Assembly (NCBI RefSeq): GCF_946221145.1
Contig: NZ_CAMIOH010000105.1
Location: 1 to 10,708 of the forward strand
Reading direction: 5' to 3'
Origin: an uncultured Paracoccus sp.
Lineage (GTDB): Bacteria > Pseudomonadota > Alphaproteobacteria > Rhodobacterales > Rhodobacteraceae
Length of the DNA: 10,708 nt
Shown: piece by piece, positions 1-5,539 of the stretch
Layout: the number at the start of each line of letters is the position of its first letter
How positions within the stretch are numbered: the stretch's first letter is position 1
Translations under genes and position numbers: made by a program
The notes under the pieces: model-generated
Seen by the model: the letters and a program-made list of their open reading frames with translations, nothing else
What the model was told of the DNA's origin: nothing
The model's database searches: none

Positions 1-20
1 TTCCTGTCTGAAAGCAGAAA

Positions 21-890
21 TCAGAAGCCGTAGACGACCGACACGCCCAGTTTGTTGTCGGTGCGCACGTCGCGGTCTTCTTCGTACTCGGTCAGGTAGC
101 TGACGCGGGTTGCCAGTTGCTCGGTCATCGCAAAGTTGACGCCGAATTCGTTGGTCACGCGGAAGGGCAGATCCCCGCCGGAGTCCAGGTAGTCGGTGTC
201 GTTGGTCAGGAACACGTTCTCGTTGAAGCGGTGGTAGAACCGCGACGACAGGATCCAGCCGAATTCCGAGTACGAATCGCCGCCAAATTCCGGGCCGGTT
301 TCGTACTTGCCGTAGCGATAGCCGACACCACCCTGAACACGCCACGCGGTCGTGTCGTTGTTGATCACGCGATAGCCCGGGCCGACCGCCAGGATGCCGT
401 CGCGGCGCAGCTCGTCAGGATCGGCGATGCCGTCGATGTTGAAGCTGGCCAGACCAAAGGCATAGAACTGGTCGTTGATGTAGTACATGGCATCATAGAT
501 GCCTTTCACCGACTCTTCTTCCTTGGTGCCGTCGTCGTTCTCAGTGAACTCGATCAACAGGCCGACCGTTTGCGCCCACTGGGACGTGGTGTACGACACG
601 CGGCCACCGATCAGCAGATCCTGGTTTTCGGTGTTGCCGGTCTGGCCGGTATAGCTCAGCGACATCGAGCCGGACAGACCCTGGCGACGCTCGGCCGGGC
701 CAAAGCGATAGGGGTCGCCGCTGCGGTCGAAATCGTCCTGAACGTCGTCCTGAACGTCGGTGATGGCGCGATCGACATCACCCAGGCCGGTGACATTGCC
801 GCCCGTGGCGAATTCGGTCTGGGCGAAGGCCGGAGCGGACAGCGCGGCCATCAGCGCGGCGGTGCCGGTCAGCAGCGTAACTTTTTTCAT
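21..890 (-). CDS. DUF481 family outer-membrane beta-barrel protein
   Basis: A 289-residue secreted protein with the look of the DUF481 (YdiY, 'salt-induced outer membrane protein') family. Residues 1-23 form a Sec signal peptide ending in A-F-A, with cleavage expected before Q24. An acidic, helix-prone linker (about 36-58) precedes the barrel domain, which starts near GLSGSMSLSYTGQTGNT (71-87), the usual family opening. The rest alternates amphipathic beta strands with charged turns and ends in Y-G-F, a terminal aromatic typical of BAM-inserted porin-like proteins. The start is ATG at 890, with GAGGAAA just upstream; an in-frame TTG start at 1040 would bury the signal peptide and is rejected. 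It stands alone, separated from the next upstream gene by about 410 bases. The family is assigned with good confidence, but its molecular function is not established; salt or envelope-stress induction is known only for some homologues. Confidence 0.88.
   Translation of the reverse strand: MKKVTLLTGTAALMAALSAPAFAQTEFATGGNVTGLGDVDRAITDVQDDVQDDFDRSGDPYRFGPAERRQGLSGSMSLSYTGQTGNTENQDLLIGGRVSYTTSQWAQTVGLLIEFTENDDGTKEEESVKGIYDAMYYINDQFYAFGLASFNIDGIADPDELRRDGILAVGPGYRVINNDTTAWRVQGGVGYRYGKYETGPEFGGDSYSEFGWILSSRFYHRFNENVFLTNDTDYLDSGGDLPFRVTNEFGVNFAMTEQLATRVSYLTEYEEDRDVRTDNKLGVSVVYGF
733..759. repeat. 12-bp tandem duplication in the DUF481 gene
   Basis: Two perfect adjacent copies of a 12-base unit (733-744 and 745-756), plus three bases of a third. 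On the coding strand they encode D-V-Q-D twice (residues 45-52), inside the acidic linker between the signal peptide and the barrel. The unit length is a multiple of three, so gain or loss of a copy would only lengthen or shorten the linker. Confidence 0.85.
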
Positions 891-1302
891 CTTTTCCTCA
901 CGAGCTGAGTTTTCGTTGTTCTGATCGTCTTTCGGACGCCAGAGCATCTCTGCGAAAGATGAAGTAATTCCGGCCCGCCCGGGTTCATAGGCCCGTGAAG
1001 AACGTTGGCGCGTCCCGAAAATGTGACATCGCTTGATCAATGTCGAATCGGGCGGAAATCTGCCGAAATATGTCAGTGATGCAACGCGCTGGAACCAAAC
1101 CCGAAATTGCAGAAAGGACTGGCATAGTTAACGGAATCATCATTTCTCAATCAGGAAAGCACTGAAATCTTGGCGCGCGTTGCTGAAATGAAATCGTGAT
1201 TGCATAAAAATCAGGCTGTTTCTGGAGGATTGTCGCCAGCCCAAGCTGTTGCACAATCGACACGATCTCCGGGTCAATCGCGCCACGCGATGCCCAGAAC
1301 GG
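891..1302. other. Intergenic region with no convincing gene
   Basis: About 410 bases between the DUF481 gene and the end of the small membrane-protein gene. It must hold the DUF481 promoter and leader (minus strand), but I see no -35/-10 pair good enough to call. It is more A/T-rich than its surroundings between about 1020 and 1230. An 8-base palindrome TTGATCAA lies at 1033-1040. The only structured element seen is the stem-loop at 1228-1258. Short open frames here lack a good ribosome binding site and a plausible protein. Confidence 0.6.
1228..1258 (-). terminator. Possible stem-loop terminator of the ribE-nusB operon
   Basis: Read on the minus strand, an outer 6-bp stem GATTGT/ACAATC encloses an inner 4-bp stem CAGC/GCTG with a TTGG loop, the two separated by an internal loop. 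It lies about 45 bases past the stop codon of the small membrane-protein gene. A run of five T follows, but some 14 bases beyond the stem, so this is not a canonical intrinsic terminator. It may be an RNA-stabilising or Rho-assisted 3' structure, or chance. Confidence 0.3.
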
Positions 1303-1650
1303 CTAGGTTCGCCGTGACGTTGCAGGGGCAATCGCGACCTTGGTTGTCGCCGCGCTCCGACCGATCCAGGATCTGCGCCCTGTCGATGGTGGCGATTCGG
1401 CCTGTCCCATAACTGTGATGGCGAACTGCACGCCCGAAAAGACGATCGCGTTGAAGGCCACCAGCATCGCGACCGCCAGCCATCCGACGCTGCTGTTCAC
1501 GACAAGGTGCCGCAAATGCGCCACATCCAACGCCAGAAGCGCGGCGACGAAGCAACAGGCCAAGGCAACGCCGATCAGGACGCTGCGGATATAGACGCGA
1601 ACCATCAACGGCATGAGACACCCAACGGCTGGACAGCATGTCCAGACCAT
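1303..1650 (-). CDS. Small two-helix membrane protein downstream of nusB
   Basis: A hypothetical protein of about 115 residues. From the ATG at 1650, residues 17-22 (V-R-V-Y-I-R) form a positively charged stretch before a first hydrophobic helix (about 23-41). A short polar loop D-V-A-H-L-R-H-L-V follows, then a second helix starting at W57 (about 57-80). The tail after residue 85 is basic and low in complexity and may be less constrained. I associate this pattern with small conserved membrane proteins next to nusB in Rhodobacteraceae, but that is recollection and not a search. The start is uncertain: ATG 1650 has a strong GAGGAAA six bases upstream, whereas ATG 1614 and ATG 1605, which sit nearer the conserved-looking part, have none. 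The gene begins 43 bases after the nusB stop, so co-transcription with ribE-nusB is likely. Function unknown. Confidence 0.6.
   Translation of the reverse strand: MVWTCCPAVGCLMPLMVRVYIRSVLIGVALACCFVAALLALDVAHLRHLVVNSSVGWLAVAMLVAFNAIVFSGVQFAITVMGQAESPPSTGRRSWIGRSAATTKVAIAPATSRRT
1629..1645. other. Perfect hairpin at the start of the small membrane-protein gene
   Basis: CTGGAC and GTCCAG form a 6-bp perfect stem around a 5-base loop. It lies a few bases inside the frame from ATG 1650, and immediately upstream of the alternative starts at 1614 and 1605. Depending on the true start it is either early coding sequence or leader structure that could limit ribosome access. Confidence 0.5.
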
Positions 1651-1693
1651 AGAGCGTTTCCTCACGAAAATGCAGTGTGAAGTGCGGCCTGCG

Positions 1694-2182
1694 TCAGAAC
1701 GCCTCGGGGCGCAATTCGCGGGCGACGTGGTCCAGGACGGCGTTCACGAATTTCGGTTCCCGGCCATCGGGAAAGAACGCTTCGGCCATGCGGACATATT
1801 CGGTGATGACGACCTTTGGGGGGGTCTGCGGCGTCACCAGTTCTGCCCCCGCCGCGCGGAACAGCGCGCGCAGAACCGGGTCGATCCGGTCGATGGGCCA
1901 TTTCGCGACCAGCCCGCGATCCGTCGCCTGGTCGATCCTGGATTGCCAGTTCACGGCCGCATCGACCAGCCGGGAAAACAACCCTTCGTCGGCGGGCAGA
2001 TACTGTCCGTCCTCGTCCTCGGCCCCCAGGCGATACAGCTCGAATTCACGCATCACCCGGTCGGCGGACTGGCCTGCGGCCTCCATCTGATACAGCGCCT
2101 GAACGGCATAGAAGCGCGCACCGCTGCTTTTCGCCCGGCGGTCGGCGCGCTTGTCGATCTGCTTGTCGTCGTTCGGGGTCAT
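1694..2182 (-). CDS. nusB: Transcription antitermination factor NusB
   Basis: A complete 162-residue NusB, within the usual range for alphaproteobacteria. NusB pairs with NusE (ribosomal protein S10), binds boxA RNA and prevents Rho-dependent termination in rRNA operons. Seen here: the basic N-terminus with R-F-Y-A-V-Q-A-L-Y-Q (23-32), the arginine-rich RNA-binding helix of the all-helical fold; W95 followed by P-I-D-R-I-D-P-V-L-R; then E-L, the P-P-K-V-V-I-T-E-Y-V segment (about 121-130) and the C-terminal F-V-N-A-V-L-D (145-151). The start is ATG 2182 with AAGG eight bases upstream. An in-frame TTG at 2239 overlapping the ribE stop would add 19 unlikely residues. It follows ribE after 53 bases on the same strand and is probably co-transcribed with it. 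A run of seven G (plus strand, 1818-1824) encodes part of the T-P-P-K stretch. Confidence 0.95.
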   Translation of the reverse strand: MTPNDDKQIDKRADRRAKSSGARFYAVQALYQMEAAGQSADRVMREFELYRLGAEDEDGQYLPADEGLFSRLVDAAVNWQSRIDQATDRGLVAKWPIDRIDPVLRALFRAAGAELVTPQTPPKVVITEYVRMAEAFFPDGREPKFVNAVLDHVARELRPEAF

Positions 2183-2235
2183 GGATCGGGCCTTGTCACA
2201 GAGACCGGGTGCAATGTCGCGAAAGCCGCCCCGCG

Positions 2236-2853
2236 TCAAGCCCCGGCGGGCAGGGGCGCGGCCGTCGCCTCGGCCAGGCGGGCGACATAGCGGGCCAGCG
2301 TGTCGATTTCCAGATTGACGGCATCGCCCAGTGCCACGCCGCCCCAGGTCGTCACCTGCCGCGTATGCGGGATCAGGTTCACACCAAAGCGGTTCCCGGC
2401 GACCTCGTTCACGGTCAGGGACGTGCCGTTCAGCGCGACCGAACCCTTGGGCGCGATGAATCGGGCCAGGGCGGGCGGCGCCTCGAATGTCAGGCGCAGA
2501 CTGTCGCCTTCCTCGTGCAGTTCGGCCACGCGGGCCACGCCATCGACATGGCCGCTGACGATATGGCCGCCCAGTTCGTCGCCGACCCGCAGCGCCCGTT
2601 CCAGGTTCAGCCTGCGACCGACCTGCCAGCCATTGGCGCCGATATTCGTCTTGGACAGCGTTTCGGCCGAAATATCGACGGTAAAGCAGTTCCGCCCCTT
2701 GTCCACGACGGTCAGGCAGACGCCGTCGCAGGCGATCGAGGCGCCCAGGTCCACGGTCGCCATGTCATAGGCGCAGTCGATCCGCGCACGCATGTCGCCG
2801 CGCATTTCCACCGATGCAACCGTGCCGATATCCGTGATGATGCCTGTGAACAC
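2236..2853 (-). CDS. ribE: Riboflavin synthase, alpha subunit
   Basis: A complete 205-residue riboflavin synthase, which dismutates two molecules of 6,7-dimethyl-8-ribityllumazine to riboflavin and the ribityl-aminouracil precursor in the cytosol. Two tandem lumazine-binding barrels are visible. The first opens with the hallmark M-F-T-G-I-I and carries A-C-D-G-V-C-L-T-V (41-49), S-A-E-T-L-S-K-T-N (62-70) and G-G-H-I-V-S-G-H-V-D-G (95-105). The second repeats the pattern with L-N-G-T-S-L-T-V-N-E (141-150) and N-L-I-P-H-T (159-164). The start is GTG at 2853, fixed by the invariant MFTG opening and AGAGG seven bases upstream. The gene is often called ribC or ribE. It leads an apparent ribE-nusB-small protein operon; ribH and ribBA, commonly found between ribE and nusB in related bacteria, are absent here. 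No FMN riboswitch is evident upstream. Confidence 0.96.
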   Translation of the reverse strand: MFTGIITDIGTVASVEMRGDMRARIDCAYDMATVDLGASIACDGVCLTVVDKGRNCFTVDISAETLSKTNIGANGWQVGRRLNLERALRVGDELGGHIVSGHVDGVARVAELHEEGDSLRLTFEAPPALARFIAPKGSVALNGTSLTVNEVAGNRFGVNLIPHTRQVTTWGGVALGDAVNLEIDTLARYVARLAEATAAPLPAGA

Positions 2854-2958
2854 GCGAAAACCTCTTTTCTTCGGGAAAGACCTAGGCGATAGCAGGTGTC
2901 AGCGCAAGCATCGCACGCCCTGCCGTCTGTCCCGCCGCGCTGTTGACAGGATGGCATC
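2854..2958. promoter_or_regulatory. Divergent intergenic region between ribE and kpsS
   Basis: 105 bases that must supply leader sequence, and probably promoters, for ribE (leftward) and kpsS (rightward). I see a ribosome binding site at each edge: AGAGG for ribE and AGG at 2948-2950 for kpsS. No good promoter pair is visible on either strand. A perfect TTGACA at 2943-2948 is too close to the kpsS start to serve as its -35 box. Confidence 0.45.
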
Positions 2959-4293
2959 GTGATTCAGGATCGACCCCAGCGTCCGCAACCCGCCCCAGCC
3001 CCCGCGCCTGTTCCCCGGGCCCGCGTCTTCCTGTTGCTGCAAGGCCCGCACGGCCCGTTCTTCGACCGCCTGGGCCGCCTGTTGCGAGGATCGGGCGCAC
3101 AGGTCTGGCGCTGCGCCTTCAATGCCGGCGACGAATTCTTCTGGTCCGACCCGTCCAATCTGCTGCGCCATACCGGCAGCGGCGCGGAATGGCCCGATCA
3201 TCTGGACCGGATCATCACCGAAAAGGGCATCACGGACATCGTGCTGTATGGGGACGTGCGTCCGGTTCACGCCGCCGCGCGCCGTGCCGCCCAGGCCCGG
3301 ACCCTGCGCCTGCATGTGTTCGAGGAAGGCTATCTGCGCCCCTACTGGATCAGCTATGAACGCGGCGGGTCGAACGGGCATTCGGCGCTGCTGGACATCT
3401 CGTTGCAGACCATGCGCGCAACGCTGCGCGACACCGCGTCCGAGGTGCGCCGTCCGCCCGCCCGTTGGGGCGACATGCGCCAGCACAAGGGCTATGGCGC
3501 GCTGTATCATTTCCTGGTGCTGGTCGCGAACCGCCGCTATCGCCAGTTCACCAGCCATCGTGCCTTGCCGATCCTTGACGAATTCTGCCTGAACCTTGCC
3601 CGACTTGTCCTGACGCCGGTCCATTCGCTGACCCGCGCGATCCAGTGGCGGCGCTTTCGGCTGTCGGGGGATCCCTATCTGCTGGTGCCGATGCAACTGG
3701 AACACGATTCCAACATGCTGGGGCATTCGCCGTTTTCGGGCAACCGGGACTTCATCGAACAGGCGGTGGCGGAATTCGCCCGGTCCGCGCCAGGGCATCA
3801 TCACCTGCTGTTCAAGGCGCACCCGTTAGAGGACGGCCGCGCCCGCAACCGCCGGACGATCCGTGCGGCGGCGGCCCGGCATGGGGTCGCAGACCGGGTG
3901 CATTATTTCCGGGGGGGCAAGCTGGCGGACATGCTGGCCCATGCCCGCGCCGTGATCACTGTCAACTCTACCGCGGCCCAGCAGGCGCTGTGGCGCGGCC
4001 TGCCGGTCAAGGCCCTGGGCCGTGCGGTCTATTGCAAGCCCGGGCTGGTGTCGGATCAGACACTGGCCGATTTCCTGGCCCATCCGCAAAGGCCCGATAC
4101 CGCCGCCTATCGGGTCTTCCGCGACTATCTGCTGCAAACCAGCCAGGTGCCGGGCGGATTCTATTCGCGCCGGTCCCGCGCCCATGCGCTGCGGCTGGTG
4201 GCGGACCTGATCCTGGCGCCGGACGATCCCTATCAGGCCTTGGCCGCCGGGCGCTGTCATCGCCGCCAGCAGATCGGCGAAGTTGTGGACTAG
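2959..4293 (+). CDS. kpsS: Capsule beta-Kdo transferase, KpsS type
   Basis: A 444-residue protein of the KpsS/LipB capsule family. KpsS adds the first beta-Kdo to a (lyso)phosphatidylglycerol acceptor at the cytoplasmic face of the inner membrane, starting the linker used by ABC-transporter-dependent capsules. After a proline-rich N-terminus (about 5-20) the conserved part opens with R-V-F-L-L-L-Q-G-P-H-G-P-F-F. Further hallmarks are V-F-E-E-G-Y-L-R-P-Y (120-129), V-P-M-Q-L-E-H-D-S (243-251) with the following S-P-F, F-K-A-H-P (285-289) and V-N-S-T-A-A-Q-Q-A-L-W-R-G-L-P-V (335-350), typical of a GT-B-like nucleotide-sugar site. The start is GTG 2959, with AGG eight bases upstream. The N-terminal tail makes a slightly later start conceivable. 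The gene leads the capsule block. A run of seven G at 3911-3917 encodes R-G-G-K. It is longer than E. coli KpsS (about 390 residues), mostly at the N-terminus. Confidence 0.88.
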   Translation: MIQDRPQRPQPAPAPAPVPRARVFLLLQGPHGPFFDRLGRLLRGSGAQVWRCAFNAGDEFFWSDPSNLLRHTGSGAEWPDHLDRIITEKGITDIVLYGDVRPVHAAARRAAQARTLRLHVFEEGYLRPYWISYERGGSNGHSALLDISLQTMRATLRDTASEVRRPPARWGDMRQHKGYGALYHFLVLVANRRYRQFTSHRALPILDEFCLNLARLVLTPVHSLTRAIQWRRFRLSGDPYLLVPMQLEHDSNMLGHSPFSGNRDFIEQAVAEFARSAPGHHHLLFKAHPLEDGRARNRRTIRAAAARHGVADRVHYFRGGKLADMLAHARAVITVNSTAAQQALWRGLPVKALGRAVYCKPGLVSDQTLADFLAHPQRPDTAAYRVFRDYLLQTSQVPGGFYSRRSRAHALRLVADLILAPDDPYQALAAGRCHRRQQIGEVVD

Positions 4294-4344
4294 CACAGGA
4301 AGGTGTGGCGCCCACCCGCGCCACGGTCTAGATTGCGCGCACAA

Positions 4345-4361
4345 CCGGACGGCAAGTCCGG
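4345..4361. promoter_or_regulatory. Perfect hairpin upstream of the export lipoprotein gene
   Basis: CCGGAC and GTCCGG form a perfect 6-bp stem around a GGCAA loop in the 93-base gap after kpsS. It ends 11 bases before the AGGAG ribosome binding site of the next gene. There is no T run, so it is unlikely to be an intrinsic terminator. It could be a processing or mRNA-stability element, an operator, or chance. Confidence 0.4.
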
Positions 4362-4386
4362 ACTAAAGGAACAGGAGTTTCGAGAG

Positions 4387-5532
4387 GTGACTGTGAAGCT
4401 TTCTCCTGCCCGCCGGGCGGCGGGTCTGGCCGCGCGTCTGACCCTGATCGCCGCGATGACGCTGGCGGCGGCGTGCAGCCTGCCGCGATCCGGTCCCAGC
4501 AAGGACGAGATTTACTCGGGCGCGGTGGAACGGGGCGGCAATACCCACGTGATCTATGTGAACGATCATGTCGCGCGCACTACAAATTTCACGGCCTCCT
4601 ATGGCTTTGGAAGCAGCTTTCTGAGAGCCGCGCAGGTCGGTGCGGACGAAATCCGGCCGGGCGACGTGCTGGGCCTGTCGATCTGGGAGAACGTCGATGA
4701 CGGGCTGCTGACCTCGCTGGGAACCAGTTCGACCGCGTTGCAGGAAATCCAGGTGGATGGCGGCGGCTATATCTTCGTGCCCTATGCCGGCCGTGTACAG
4801 GCGGCGGGCAGTACGCCCGACCAGTTGCGCCAGATCATCACTGGACTGCTTGCCAGCCAGACACCCGATCCGCAGGTCACCGTCACGCGGGTGGCCGGGA
4901 ACGGTGCTACCGTGTCGGTGATGGGCAAGGTTACGGAACAGGGCGTCTATCCGATCGAGCGGCCGACACGGACCCTGTCGGCGATGCTTGCCCGCGCGGG
5001 CGGCGTGTCGGTCGAACCCGAGATCGCGGTGGTTACCGTCAAACGCGGCAACACAGCCGGCAAGGTCTGGCTGACCGACCTGTACTCCAACACCAGTAAC
5101 GACATTGCCCTGCGCCCCGGCGACGTGATCCTGGTCGAGGAGGATCAGCGCAGCTTTACCGCGCTTGGCGCGCTTGGCGGCCAGACCCGCGTCCCGCTGG
5201 GCAACGAATCGATCAATGCGGTCGAGGCGGTGGCCATGGTCGGCGGCCTGAACTCTCAATTGGCCGATCCGACCGGTGTATTCATCCTGCGCGACGAACC
5301 CGAACAAGTCGCCTCGCGGGTGCTGGGCAAATCGGTCATGGGGTCGCAGCGCATTGCCTATGTTCTGGACCTGACCCGGCCGAACGGTCTGTTCTTGGCC
5401 CGCGATTTCCTGATCCGGGACGAGGATACGGTCTATGTGACCGAAGCGCCCTATGTTCAGTGGCAAAAGCGGCTGGCCGCATTGATCGGGCCGATCAACT
5501 CCGCGAACGCGGTCCAGACCCTGGCCCAGTGA
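4387..5532 (+). CDS. Polysaccharide export outer-membrane lipoprotein, Wza/BexD type
   Basis: A 381-residue OPX-family lipoprotein expected to form the outer-membrane exit pore for capsular polysaccharide. The N-terminus has a basic stretch, a hydrophobic helix and a lipobox L-A-A-A-C, giving lipidation at C30. The polysaccharide-export domain includes I-R-P-G-D-V-L-G-L-S-I-W-E (89-101) and continues to about 170. A first SLBB-like domain begins near V-S-V-M-G-K-V (176-182) and ends with L-R-P-G-D-V-I-L-V (242-250); a second begins near F-T-A-L-G-A-L-G-G (257-265). The C-terminal segment V-Q-W-Q-K-R-L-A-A-L-I-G resembles the amphipathic helix that forms the Wza pore. The size fits Wza, BexD and CtrA (about 380-390), not the longer E. 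coli KpsD. The start is either GTG 4387 (AGGAG nine bases upstream) or GTG 4393 two codons later. The stop lies seven bases before kpsC. Confidence 0.9.
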   Translation: MTVKLSPARRAAGLAARLTLIAAMTLAAACSLPRSGPSKDEIYSGAVERGGNTHVIYVNDHVARTTNFTASYGFGSSFLRAAQVGADEIRPGDVLGLSIWENVDDGLLTSLGTSSTALQEIQVDGGGYIFVPYAGRVQAAGSTPDQLRQIITGLLASQTPDPQVTVTRVAGNGATVSVMGKVTEQGVYPIERPTRTLSAMLARAGGVSVEPEIAVVTVKRGNTAGKVWLTDLYSNTSNDIALRPGDVILVEEDQRSFTALGALGGQTRVPLGNESINAVEAVAMVGGLNSQLADPTGVFILRDEPEQVASRVLGKSVMGSQRIAYVLDLTRPNGLFLARDFLIRDEDTVYVTEAPYVQWQKRLAALIGPINSANAVQTLAQ

Positions 5533-5539
5533 CAGGCGG

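Noticed and set aside
117..908. Open frame of 263 codons on the plus strand opposite the DUF481 gene
   Set aside because: It is antisense to a gene with a clear signal peptide, barrel and binding site. The product is low-complexity V/A/D/G-rich with no domain. Long opposite-strand frames are expected in high-GC DNA.
891..1040. 50-residue N-terminal extension of the DUF481 protein from a TTG start
   Set aside because: The ATG at 890 has a strong GAGGAAA site and begins a textbook signal peptide; the extension would place that peptide internally.
1033..1040. TTGATCAA as an FNR/Anr-type site
   Set aside because: The FNR-type consensus needs TTGAT-N4-ATCAA; here the two halves collapse into 8 bases without the spacer.
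1140..1412. Short frames on both strands (63 codons minus, 70 codons plus)
   Set aside because: No credible binding site, arginine/serine-rich shadow-like composition, and overlap with the end of the better-supported small membrane-protein gene.
2943..2948. Perfect TTGACA as a -35 box for kpsS
   Set aside because: It is only 10 bases before the GTG start, so transcription would begin inside the gene, and no -10 box is found at the right distance.
2854..2958. FMN riboswitch upstream of ribE
   Set aside because: The leader is about 100 bases at most, including the opposite gene's upstream region, and I cannot recognise the conserved multi-stem FMN element.
2951..2962. Four-codon leader frame (M-A-S-stop) overlapping the kpsS GTG
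   Set aside because: Very short, and likely chance; it could couple translation to kpsS, but nothing else supports it.
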